Assembly: GCA_973895155.1 (NCBI GenBank)
Contig: OZ316893.1
Coordinates: 2,976,001 to 3,040,000, forward strand
DNA length: 64,000 bases
Source of the DNA: Marsupella aquatica
Taxonomy: Eukaryota; Marchantiophyta
Direction of reading: 5' to 3'
The notes below the pieces were generated by a model. It had not been told where the DNA came from. It worked only from the letters and a program-made list of their open reading frames with translations, and ran no database searches. Each line of letters starts with the position of its first letter. The stretch's first letter is position 1. Positions 23,331 to 34,609 of this stretch are shown here, in pieces. The position numbers and the translations under genes are program-made.

Positions 23331-25984
23331 AAATGAAATGGAAATGGATGGATCGTTCATCGTTAGAGAGAGGGAGATTGTGGCCACTTGGCTCACTGGG
23401 TTTTGATGAGCGTGGCCGCTTGGAGTCCAAGCTACACGAGGCAAACAGACAGACACGGGCGGAACCTGTCGTTTCACGAGATCATTGGCCTGAGGCTTCT
23501 TCTGGCGCTGTGTGTGACTGTGTTTGGCCCAGAGAGGCTCAATCTCCACCGATCATGTTCACCAATTCAATGTGCTATCGTTTGAGGATCTTTGGACTTA
23601 GGAATGGGAAAATCTACAAACGAGGTAGTTTCTGAAATCAAACTTTTTTACTGTAATGATATTGATATGGATTGGAAACCAAAAATTATTATTTTCATTA
23701 GTTGTCAATCCTATCCAAGCTTGATTGTTTGGTTTGGGCTGCGGGTGGTTTAGTAGAGCTTTAGTTCTTTTGCCCTTGTTCTGGGGACTCTCTGGCTGCT
23801 CTTTGCTGTTGGGCTTTTTGGCACTTTGGTATTCCTGGCCATTTTACTCTCCCCTCTTAAATTTCTCTTTGGCTTTTTGGCACTTTGGTGTTCCCGGGCC
23901 CTTCTTTTGTTCTCCACCTTTTATTGGGCTTCTTGTCCTTGGGATCCTGTATCCAGGTATGGTGCTTTTGATGTTTGACCGTGTTTTATATAGATAGAGG
24001 TCACACTTAGGACACAGACTGTACATTTGTTTAGTGATAACTACAAAAGAAATACATTCCATGAAAACAGGAAGGGGAGAACACACAAGAGGCCCATTTT
24101 GCATTCATTTCTTTTTTTGGGTGAGGAAAAGGGCCCAGCAGAGTATATCAAAGCACTCGCTGAATTACGTAGAGAAGTCATTGTTAGGTTATAACTGTCT
24201 GCTAGGCGACCAACAAATTTTGTATGAAAATGATTCATTTTGAGCAATATGGGCTCAAATTCTGTCACAACATAAAATGGAAGTTAAATATTCCACCGTT
24301 TTTCCAACATCCAAATGCTACAATACAAATACAATTGAATTAGCAATTTATGTTCATTGTGGTGAACTCTCTCTCAAACCCTCTCTGCATCTTGAAAAGA
24401 CTTTACTTTCTAAGTGCATACTAGAAAGTGGAACTTCTGCCATCGTGGAGCTTGCTCTTTTGTTGTCAACAATGCATCTTGTGTGCTTACTTATTTCATG
24501 TGTCTGTTGACAACCCTCTACTCTCTCTCGTGGTTTACTAAAGTACAGTTGTTGCCATGGATGGATCTCTATGATACAGCAAAAAACACCTATAGCATGG
24601 CTGCCTACATGCTGTCTCGCATCTGTAATCTGGTGGTTTTTGCAAAAATGTACCTCCCAGACTACTTGTAAAGTATAATTGATTTGCCATTGCAAATTAG
24701 GTTGATATGTGCAATCTTCACCTACTACTAGGTTTGTAGTAAACCAAAGAGTACTTGCATAACTGATGACCTTCCCAAGTCATAATAAAGCTATAAGAGT
24801 TTTGACAATTTAAACAAACTAAGAAAATTCCATTTTCAACCAAGGTTAACTAATATACACCAATAGCAACAGAAAGTGTAGAAGCTTTAGGACTTGTCCA
24901 CTGTTATGCTTGTACGTATGAAGACTAGTTCTAAAGCAACTACTTAACCTACCATGAACTTTTGTTAAATACAACGAAAGCTCAAATTATTTCTTTTGAG
25001 TGGGGTGACAAAGTGGATATAACAGACCATAGTAGGTACTTTCCCTAGTTTTTGTGTAGTTCAAGTCTGCTTTCTTACCGTCATAGGCCAAACCTCCTTC
25101 TTTGGTTTGCAAACCAAAGAAGGGAGTGGGTCATGACCCTTCTTCATGGTGAGTTTAAGTGCAAGAGCTTGTTCCTTTGTCAGAAAAGGGGTAGCTTTTA
25201 TGGACATAACAAATTATAAATTAAGTGCTGAGGTAATATGTTGCATATTTGCATGTAAAGGAATCATGCAAATTACTCCATTGAGGTGAGAAATTAGGTT
25301 GGTGCCAATAATAAGCTGCACTCAGATTTAGCATGCATAGTGTACCATAAAATTGCTTCCAGGTTCAATTGGATTTTGAATTGAGCAAGAAGAACCCATG
25401 CACGGGACCGCTCATACCATCTTCCAGTCAAACAACAAGCAATATTTGGAAATGATGATCCCACCGTAGGAAGGCATTGAAGACCTCCATTTTTTTTATC
25501 TATGTGGATTGCATGGAAAAACACTACTATGAGAAATCAATGACAAATTATCCAGAAAATTAAGCAACATATTTGGATGCCTACCGTATGTACAAACATA
25601 TGCCCAACTTGTATAAATGTACAAGACAATGAAAAGAGTTTTTGTCAAGAGGTCACCTGGCTTTTTTCTCAGCCATATTTGCATATCACCATCTCATCAT
25701 ATATAGGATTGAAGTTAGAAACATACATGGAATGACAAGTCTTCATGATTGAGAATGAGCTTTAATATCCCATATGCATGTTTATATAAATGCCTACCGT
25801 GCAAAAAATATTGACTTCTCTAGCCAAACTTCATAACTTCAAATCTTCTGTAGCATAGCATTTATCATGAAAGATTTCTGAAACTATCCAAACTTTTTTG
25901 CAGATTGATTTTGTAACAACAAATCTACACTAGGATTATGGAAACAATCACAACTTGTTATTTTTGACATACTGAAATGGTTTG
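23331..25984. other. gene-free stretch with G/T-rich block
   Basis: No supportable gene. At 23740-23960 there is a G/T-rich block with two copies of GGCTTTTTGGCACTTTGGT and a CCTTTTATTGGG-type segment like the minisatellite at 50.2 kb. The rest is AT-rich spacer. Confidence 0.4.
25096..25123. repeat. 28-bp perfect palindrome
   Basis: CCTTCTTTGGTTTG at 25096-25109 is followed directly by its reverse complement CAAACCAAAGAAGG at 25110-25123, with no spacer. Such perfect palindromes are rare by chance and may mark a foldback relic or a dimeric binding site. Confidence 0.9.
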
Positions 25985-27154
25985 TCACAATTCACGTCTT
26001 CCCAACCAATCTATTGACAATCCATGGCCTAGAGATTTCCAAAGACGAGATTGAAATGATTCTTCAACTTTCTTTTCTACAAAGACAAGCGATTCTCCCA
26101 ACCTATGGACTTCTTCTACTCTCGTCTCCTTAAACACTGCCTGACCAACTTCAGCTGATGAGGAATTAAGTGTTATGACCTTTGGGTTTGGAACTGCTTC
26201 TATGGGAGTAGCAGCACCAAGCTCTAGTTTGGAAAATCTAATTGTCCCTAAGATTTTCTCTGGAAGTTCTTCTTTGGTCCTTCCTTCAATGAGAAATGCT
26301 AGATCTACAGTAAGAGTTTTGACATAATTTATTGCTAGATGCACTATGGCAGTTGCCACAATAGACGACCCAAGGTCAACATCCACCTCCATAAAATTTT
26401 CTTCTTGAATATATCTACATGTTAAAGATCTCCCAAGCAAACAAATTGCATGATCTCCAACAGCAGACTTGACTGCCCAAGGGCCTTTCACAATGCTGGC
26501 TATAAGTTTCAATCGAGAATTTTTGAATTCATCATTGCCTTTGATGAATCTGTCAATCAAAGAACCCTCGCAGTAGGGGGCAGTGGATATGTAATATGCA
26601 ATCAGACTGTAATGCTCACTACTTGGAACTTGGACATTAAAAGCCCAAATTACTTGGTGTTTTGTGAGGCAACCCTTACTGATAGCCTTGGCAATTCGAT
26701 TTTGGGAATCCCTTAGTACTGCATCAATTCTACCATTGCTACTCTTGATCCAATCAAAAGCAAGAGGTTGAAGCATTGTCTCTCCTCCAGGGATTTTCAT
26801 TTTACTTGTCAAGTAGTCTTCCCCTCTAACTTGGAAGAAATGTCCAGGAGGAGATGACCATCCTGAAGCAGAATCATCATCTACATCCAATTTATGTATG
26901 AAGCCTCCATCTTGGGCGGCTCTCAACCATGATAATGACTCTGATACTGAAGCTTGCTCCTCGGCCTGATCGGAATTTTCACAAGCAGAATCTTGGATGA
27001 TATTTTCACGAGCTGAACCTTGATCAACTACACCTTCACAGGCTAATTGTTGATTGCAATCTTCATGTGATGCTTCCTCCTCTTCTAGATCCTCGGCCAC
27101 CATGGCTGAGTTTTGCTTCTTTCCACACCAGCCACAAAGTGCAAGGAATCCCAC
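25985..27154 (-). CDS. EDR2-C / DUF1336 domain protein
   Basis: A single uninterrupted frame of 389 aa starts MGFLALCGWCGKK. The first ~110 residues are acidic and Gln/Glu-rich, likely disordered. From about residue 95 the EDR2 C-terminal domain (DUF1336) begins with WSSPPGHFFQVRGEDYL. It continues through FNVQVPSSEHYSLIAYYIS, NFMEVDVDLGSSIVA and GRTKEELPEKILGTIRF. In ENHANCED DISEASE RESISTANCE 2 this domain follows PH and START domains and is linked to salicylate-dependent defence and mitochondrial/ER lipid traffic. Here it stands alone with no PH or START part, as in other plant DUF1336-only proteins. The biochemical activity is unknown. The lack of introns contrasts with its intron-rich neighbours and might reflect retroposition, but I see no poly(A) tract or flanking repeat. 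Confidence 0.85.
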   Translation of the reverse strand: MGFLALCGWCGKKQNSAMVAEDLEEEEASHEDCNQQLACEGVVDQGSARENIIQDSACENSDQAEEQASVSESLSWLRAAQDGGFIHKLDVDDDSASGWSSPPGHFFQVRGEDYLTSKMKIPGGETMLQPLAFDWIKSSNGRIDAVLRDSQNRIAKAISKGCLTKHQVIWAFNVQVPSSEHYSLIAYYISTAPYCEGSLIDRFIKGNDEFKNSRLKLIASIVKGPWAVKSAVGDHAICLLGRSLTCRYIQEENFMEVDVDLGSSIVATAIVHLAINYVKTLTVDLAFLIEGRTKEELPEKILGTIRFSKLELGAATPIEAVPNPKVITLNSSSAEVGQAVFKETRVEEVHRLGESLVFVEKKVEESFQSRLWKSLGHGLSIDWLGRREL

Positions 27155-29039
27155 CTTGATTAAATGTGGAATTCAAGTGTTTGCTTGTCACCAAGCTTAT
27201 CACTGGATATTAGTTTAGTCTTCTTCAAAGTAGAGGCTCTTGTCCAATAGATTTATTAACAAGAAGGTGACACCTAACAACAAAGTCTATATGTGCACTC
27301 AGAAATATCTTTCAACTGAGTGTGCATGTACATACTTTGCCTTCATAAAGGTCTCATAGTACACTAAACTACTTGCAGTTTTGAAAATTATCCCTTTGAA
27401 AATTTATCTTCTTCACCAAAATGAAGGATCATTATACATAATATCAACCATCTTGTATTCTTGTTCCTTGAGATCTCTGTATACAATATGTTGAATTTGA
27501 AAGTGATCAAATTATTCATTAACTTGTCCCTGTAACAAATTAAACAAGCATGATTCTCATTAGAACAATGGGGATGGAGTACATGATGGCTGTCGTTTTG
27601 GCAATGGATTGATTTCAGAACTACAAGAATTGCAATTAAAATTACCAGAGTAATGTATGATAAGAAACACAGTATAATTATTGATTTTGGGCAAATCACT
27701 GCATGCCCATTATTATGTAGCAAGCTCAACAAGACTTGAACCTTCACATCCTTTCCTTTATTAAGATTCAGCTGTAGGAGAAAAGAGAATTTTATAACCA
27801 AATTAGCTAGCTAGAGCTCTACCATACTTTGGTATTCATTTAATTTCTACATGGTCCAACGGAAAGACAAGCTTAAATTGAGATGAAATCAAACGACGGG
27901 GTTTAATAAAAAAATTAGCTGCTATAGTCCTGAAGGCTTACTGCTCTGTGCATTAGCAAGATCTTAATTGATTTGTGAAATTTTGCTTCATCAGTTTCCA
28001 TGGCTTTGTTTTGATCCAATCCTCTCCTTGACCAACTTTAACAATCTAGCTTCTAGGCATCTTCAACATGATCTTGGCCTGCCTTCTTTCTACAAGCAGG
28101 TTATGCTAGCATGATGCTCACTTGAATGTGGTAGCACGCACCTTTCTAGCATTAAATAATGGTGATTTCAGAAGATCCAATGCCTCATAAGATAGTAAGC
28201 AGCAAGATAGTCATTGATTCCCATATTTCTAAAATGATCCAAGTTCTTTCAATTGTTAGTCATCCTGTCTAAGAAAGGGACAATGAAGATAATAGCTACA
28301 AGCAAGACAATATTATAATGATGCAAAGCATCCTTGTTTGTAGTATTCATGCCATTATCCTCAGAACCAAAGACTCTTAAAAGTGTTGCTTCTCATATGT
28401 CAATACAATGGGATCAGAGGAAGGAGATATGGATAGATGGTTCCAATACAGGATTCAAAACTGATGTGCTTTACTGAACAAGAATCTTTGTACACTGAAT
28501 AGTAATAGTGTCTCATCAATAATCTTGAACTCTGTTTCATTGAATTGCATAGCTCACTAACCGCAAATCTATAAAAAGGAACACTAATATGAAATAGATT
28601 AAATTTTCAACTAAATTGCCCTTCACCGATCTGAAAGGGAGGAACTCAAAAGGTGAGATTTGGCTAGGTTTTAGAGCAGGACTAGAAAACCACACACAAG
28701 TGACAAATTTCATGAGCTGATGAACTCATTGTGGTAGATTTTTGTTATTGTTTTACCCTTAGTTCTTTTCACACTTGAACCAATCCTATCAATCTTAACT
28801 TGTCATTTATATACATATAGTTTTGCAATTCAAATGCATCATGCTTAACTTTAAAGAACCCGCGCCTCTTTTAAAGAACCTGCACCTCTTGTACAGGTCC
28901 TAGACTTTCATACTTTCCAAATTGTTTGAAAGTCAAGGTGTCTAGTTCATGCAATGTTCATCTTCACAATGAGTGTTTGAAATAGATTTGATCACGTTAG
29001 AGAATCACCTCCAATGTTTCCAGTTCTCTCGAGTTGACT
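27155..29039. other. AT-rich gene-free stretch
   Basis: Probably holds the promoter of the DUF1336 gene at its left end. The 137-codon minus frame at 27388-27801 is AT-rich and unrecognised. A short duplication (TTTTAAAGAACC plus TGCACCTCTT-type) occurs near 28850-28890. Confidence 0.4.
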
Positions 29040-29064
29040 GGGGGGGGGGGGGGAGGGAGGGAGA
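29040..29064 (+). repeat. poly(G) tract
   Basis: An uninterrupted run of about 14 G is followed by AGGGAGGGAG. It is a potential quadruplex and a likely sequencing or assembly weak point. Confidence 0.8.
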
Positions 29065-29718
29065 GCTCTGCCCTCAATGCACCCGCCTATGCATCAATGG
29101 CTGAGCTTTATCCAAAGGGACTCATGTTTAGCAAACTCTTACTCTGCTTTTAGATTCATTAGCCCGGTTTTTTATCAATAAATGTTTAATTGAAAACTGG
29201 TGTTTTGGGAAGTTGAAGCCCATATGGACCTTGCCCTTGAACTATGCAATTCTGAATAACCTTGCCCACTTAACACTCATAAGGACAAGAATATGGTGTC
29301 AAAGATTGACTGCCTAACCAAGTTGAGGATGTCTTGAAACCTGTCTTGCTTTTGGAGTTTCCAAATGTGATTGGAATGAAGGGGATTGTGGATTGCTGGA
29401 AAGCTCATTCAATGGCCTTCCTAAGTAGCTAAAGTAAGTGTTGAGAAGTCAAGTGGCTGTGACAATGTCCAGCTCAAAATATGAGCCATTGGTTAGATTT
29501 TGATTGACACATTAGTTTTTAGTCTTTAGTGAAAAACATATTATATTTGCAATACAGTTAATAGCTGCCTATACTAAACATTCTTGGAGGCCTCATTCCA
29601 CGGGGTTCTCATATCACGCACACTTCTTTGGTTATTTTTGGACCCCTCCTTTATGGAGTATTCTAGGAATATTTGTAGATTCAGTTTAAAAACCCTATGA
29701 TTCTTGCATTTTTCAAAA

Positions 29719-29967
29719 CAACTTTTAATAACTTTGCCACTAAAGATGTTCTAATTGACAATATTGTCACTGTTTTTTGGATATTTATAAAAATGCCACG
29801 GTATTGTATATGGATGACAAGTTTACCAAGGTAACCAGGGGAACTATATATGGAAACTGTGACATTTTTGTTAATACAAAAAAAAATAGTGGCAGTATTC
29901 ATTTTAAATTCAAACATCTTTAGTGACAATGTCTTTAAAAGTTGATTATCAAAATTGGATTAAAAAA
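29719..29967. mobile_element. MITE-like palindromic repeat, copy 2
   Basis: The ends are inverted: CAACTTTTAATAACTTTGCC then ACTAAAGATGTT at 29719-29750, against AACATCTTTAGTGACAATGT then CTTTAAAAGTTG ending at 29944. That gives a terminal inverted repeat of about 30 bp with a few mismatches. The interior (ATATGGATGACAAGTTTACC then AAGGTAACCAGGGG) is the reverse complement of the interior of the copy at 5493-5720. Similarity to copy 1 extends a further ~20 bp beyond the inverted repeat on the right. There is no coding capacity. This is a non-autonomous foldback or MITE-type element; the superfamily is not assignable. Confidence 0.6.
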
Positions 29968-31224
29968 CCCCTAATGTTCTTCCACACAAATTTAGAAGTC
30001 TACCACTAATCCCCCCATATCACTATACTCAAGGGTAAAAACAAATAAAATGAGGTCCGTGAGTTAACATTCAGATGCAATCCATCCTAGTTTTAAAAGT
30101 GCATCCAAGCATGTCAACAGGTGAGCAGACCTTGAAGTCCATCCCGCATCCAAACATCATTTTGCCTCACTTAAGACAGCCCTTGAGGGCAATCTGCATG
30201 AATTGTGGGAGTAAGTGTTATCTTGACGTTTCACTCAAAATAAAACATGTGTACAAAGGCCAAAAAACAAAAAATGCACACAAAGACTCAAGAAACATAC
30301 GTATGATCAGGGAAGACAGGAAAAAAAAGAAAAGCAAAGAAATAAGCTTTACTCAGTCTAACACAAAAATTTAGATTGTTTGCTCAATTAAAGTGAGTGC
30401 ATGCAAATGGCAGGAGGGTATTTTCATTGGCGCTTTGTTTTCGTTTTCTTTGGTAATGTTATGTATAGAGTAAAAGCAGGGGTATCAGCCGAGCGTTGGG
30501 ACTTTGCTATGGGCCAAGCAGAGCAGGGGTTGTGACTATGTCATCAATTGGACTCTGTTAGCATTTGGTTTGGTGTTGGAGATGGCCGCGAATTCAGCTG
30601 CTCGTCGGTGTTGTTTTGGGATCCGTTGCTGCTCGGCAGACGGCTGCAACGCAGGTGTGGATCTCGATCGGAGGCCGTAACGAGCGGGCTTTGAGAGATT
30701 CGAGGACTGTCCGGTGCCGTTCCCCACTTTTTCCTATTTCAGCAGCTGGGTTTCCGGTATCTGGAATGTATGGCGTTGTCATCTGTGTGAGTCTAGGGTT
30801 TTTGCGACCAGAGATTTCTTTGTTGCTGCCTGTCTGCCATGGTGGGTCGTGCGTACTGTTTCATCGAAATTGGTTTTCCGATTGGTTTTTGTAAAACTGT
30901 GAACAGTGGTGTCCTTGCTGTAGAAATTATGACAAGCTTCAGAGGTAGAACTGAGGTCCAGTCGATTTCTCTCGAGATTGTGATGGAGTAGAATGAGGAC
31001 TGCTTCATGTGAGAATTGACTTTCGGAAAGCCAACGGTTGCACAGCAAATTATTTTCTTTCCATGGTTTCCCCAAAAGTGAATGCAATAATTGTGACGTT
31101 GGGTTATGTATCCATTTGTCTCGGCCCAATAACCATGGCACCCTCTGATTCTATGGTCATCCGGTACTTGTCGCTGCGGACAGGCAGACAAACGGAAGAA
31201 AGGAAGGAAGGAAGGAACTAGGAG
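29968..31224. other. intergenic and 5' region of the 652-aa gene
   Basis: The GC content rises from about 30.5 kb toward the start codon at 31225, which suggests promoter/5' UTR sequence. Overlapping open frames at 30536-30894 on both strands arise from this composition and are not supported as genes. Confidence 0.4.
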
Positions 31225-34200
31225 ATGAAGACAGTGCCGGGGAAGAATGTGAAGCAGGATGACATGGCGGGAGACTGGGAACAGGAGAGGCTGGAGGCCA
31301 ATTCTCTGCTCCGATCTCTCTACGACTCTCACTCCGACGACGAAAAGCACCGAAAGTAAGCCTTTCTAGTTTAGGGTTCAGGGTTTAGGATGTACGGAAC
31401 GGAGAGTGAAAGATGTAGTAGGATTTCATGTCAATGGACAGAATAACTTAGTCATATCTGAGGTGGATAGGAAGTCATCACTCAAGGGTTTAGGGTTTAG
31501 TCGTCCAACAATAACAAAAGATTGGAGAGACTGCAAAAGGATTACTGTGGGGGACAAGCAGCTTCCCAAAATATTGATCAACAGGAGCAGACGAAAGATA
31601 CTTGTGTTGGAACTTCTCAGCAAACAAAGTTTTATTCTGAAATTCAGTTGTGCAAATCTCTTGGCTATTCTGACCAGGGGCTTGGAGTTGCCGTATTTAG
31701 ACTGTTGCGACAGAGTCAGATTCATAGCTTGTGGCCTCCCACAGAGAGCAATATAGTCAATGGTGTGCACTAAGACCCACGAGCTCATGACCATGTAACG
31801 AAGAGATACTGATTTAGTCATTGATTGGATATAGGTGGTTGTTGAGAAGATGGCCTGAGTGGCGCGGAGAGGGACCTAGTGATTCCTTGCCAGATCCAGA
31901 AAGGTATTCTTAACCTCTTCCCTTGTTTAAAAGGTTACACAGGTAGCCTACCGAGCTGTTCAATCAAACGTCTACGATTCTATTCCTCCCGGCTCTTGCT
32001 GTCATTTTGGTATCCTTGTTTACCTTGAGGGGGTTATTTTCCAGGTTCATGCCAGAGTGCTACCTCCGTGACGGTGAGGTCGATGTAAGGTTTTTCTCTC
32101 CCCCATTCTTTTTCCCTGCAATCGTGCAGTTCCTGCAATCGTTCGATCTTCTGAAACTAAGGGCATGGTCAGATTGTCACTGAGGGTAAACACCATTCAT
32201 TGCCTAAATTTCCCTCCACTACAATGAGTCAACTGTTGTGAGTTACAAGGATACCCTTTCAGGTTATTATGAGTTTAATCTAATGAAGAGTTTGTTGAAT
32301 GCTACAGCGAGTCCTTACAGTCAATCAAAAATCTTGTAAAGGAAGGTTTCGGTCTCCTTCAAGGGGAGGACGATGAAGATGGACAACTAGATGTTCCAGG
32401 AATGGTGGCAAAGCTTTCCGACATAGGTGTTGTGGAATCTATTCCTCTCCTGCTTCCGAAGTTGCAAAGAAAATCTTTACAATCCATTCTGTCTACCCTC
32501 TCAGAGAGGAGAAGAGAGGCGAGGAATCGTCAATGGTTGACTGAAAGGATCAAGAAGGACTGGATGACTTTTGCTTGTCATTCTGAGGATGGTGCTTCAA
32601 CAGAAATGTTGCGGAAAATACTGGCAGTGGTCCGGGACCCACACTCTTTCCGCCAAGAAACACTTCCTGGGCAATTATCTCTGGAGGCATCTTGTCCATT
32701 TACTGCCGCCCAGTCTGCCCTGACCCTGCCCCAACTAGAGCAGCTTCCTCTTTCTTGCCTACATGTGATGTTAGAAGTCCTTCTGGAGAAGCCACCAGAT
32801 CCGGTGGTCGGAAAGTTACCCGCCGGTGGTAACAAGGAACGGATAGTTAGTGCCTTATTGGACAAAGTTGGATATCTCTTATCTTATGACCAAGCAGGTG
32901 AGGATCTACCTGATGCACTAAGGAAATCGCTAGTGGTCATGAGTGTTTCTGCTAGATATGCATTTGGGTGTGATGGAAACCTCTTAGATTTCTTGTCAGT
33001 ACCTTTAGAGACGCAACTTCTGCAAGACAATCTCCTGTCTGCCCTCTGTTCTCTGAAAAAGTTGAATTATAAAAATTTGCAATTTGTGCACAAGGAGCTG
33101 ATTGGAAAACCTAAACTATATAGAAAGAAACATCCTAGTAATTTGAGGCCTCCTGTAAGGAGAGTACTTCTTGATTATCTGCTTAGGAGTGAGGTTAGGT
33201 CTGTGCCAGAGAACGTCAAGGCTGTTGCTGTGACAATCAGAACTTTAGCGGCAGAACAGTTAGATGGCAATGAACAGCCTGTATCAGATTCTAGATGTAA
33301 AGAACCTCTTGGAGATGATGCCAGAATTGAGTTGGAGGTTGAGTCGGCTCTTCGAATCAGCAGTCACTTGCTCCAGATGATGTATAACTGGAAAGAGGTT
33401 CTCTTTGAAAGAATTTCTCAAGAAGAATGCCAGAGAACATTCCTAAGGTCCAATGTTGAGAGTTCTAGAGCATTTCATGGGAGTGGGGCATCAGATATAT
33501 CTGAGCCCACCACACCCAGAATGTCTTCAGGTAATGGACTTAAATCTAGCACAGATGTCGTACAAGTAGGGGAAAAAAGCTTAGCACCACACAAGACAGA
33601 TGGAGGTAATGAAGTCACCAGAACTCCACTTCACAGTGATTCTTTTGATGAAAATGCTCAAGCTGCTCAAACAGAATGGGCGAGCACTACAGTATCCAAC
33701 AGACCACACGATTTTGAAGGTGTAGAGATTGATGGAGATCCAGCTCAAGCAACGGAACACATTCACTTGACCAAGATAGCTGATGAAGCTGCAGAGGTTG
33801 GGTATGCTTTAGTCGGTTGTGCCATGGAGAGAACTGCGAGATCTGCTGGTGTCTCATTGAAGCGGCCAGTACGAAAGTATTTGCGCAGTGGGACGATTAA
33901 GAAAGTACGTACTGGTGCAGGTATGTAAAGAACCTCTACTTCGCTGCCCTTGAGTTTAGCTTTGCTGGTACGATGCAATTTACACTTGTCTGATTCGGCA
34001 TCTGCAAGATTGTTACAATTGGAATCAACTTCTTACGTCCATGAAGAGTGTTTCTACAAGGGACAATGATTTGTGTTTTCATCAATGATTGAACATGAGT
34101 TTATGACTGACAGGGGAGGGCATGAATGTCGAACAGCACCAGCTTGCCATAATTTTGAAGATAGCAGAAAAGATACCAGCGATTTCTCCGAGGTGGGTTC

Positions 34201-34609
34201 ACCCAGTGATTGTAGTAGGTTGGTTCTGTCTGTATTGCTGTATCTTAGCTTGTGATATTAGTGACTTCAGTTCTTTGTGTCACGGTTTGTCTAACCAAGT
34301 TACATTTGGAACTTTCAAGTCCTTCTGTTAGAGTTATGTCTAAAGTAACAGTAGTAGTTGGAACTACATTCCATCATTGCCTTTGTCTCTGGTGAAGTAG
34401 ATCTTAGTGGCTTGAGTTTATCCTGTGATAAGTCTGCGATTGTTCTCTGGTTAGCATTGATTTCAGCACCTTCAGTTCTTACTGTCAGTCATGTCCTCGG
34501 TTGTCGTCACGCACAATCTGCGATTTGCCAAACCTTGGGAACTAACGCGGGCTTTTCTGCTATCTACAGGGTCATGGACAATGTGAAGAGGCGTTTGGGA
34601 ATGGGATGA
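31225..34609 (+). CDS. unrecognised 652-aa protein, 6 exons
   Basis: Exons 31225-31355, 31835-31903, 32045-32084, 32321-33920, 34114-34192 and 34570-34609 are joined by GT-AG introns, with phases closing to 653 codons. A TAG stop two codons upstream fixes the start. I do not recognise the family. Residues 1-90 contain an acidic WEQERLEANSLLRSLYDSHS helix, WLLRRWPEWRGEG, and a DDEDG acidic stretch. Residues ~100-380 look all-helical with Leu repeats (IPLLLPKLQRKSLQSIL, LPLSCLHVMLEVLLEK). A basic stretch follows (KPKLYRKKHPSNLRPPVRR). About 180 residues of low-complexity Ser/Thr/Glu-rich linker come next. The C-terminus is basic (KRPVRKYLRSGTIKK, NVKRRLGMG). This resembles a nuclear scaffold or chromatin protein in composition, but that is inference. 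The model is convincing as a gene from its size and splice coherence. Confidence 0.78.

Noticed and set aside
30536-30894. Overlapping frames on both strands upstream of the 652-aa gene
   Set aside because: The region is a GC-richer promoter/5' region. The frames on opposite strands overlap and none is recognisable.
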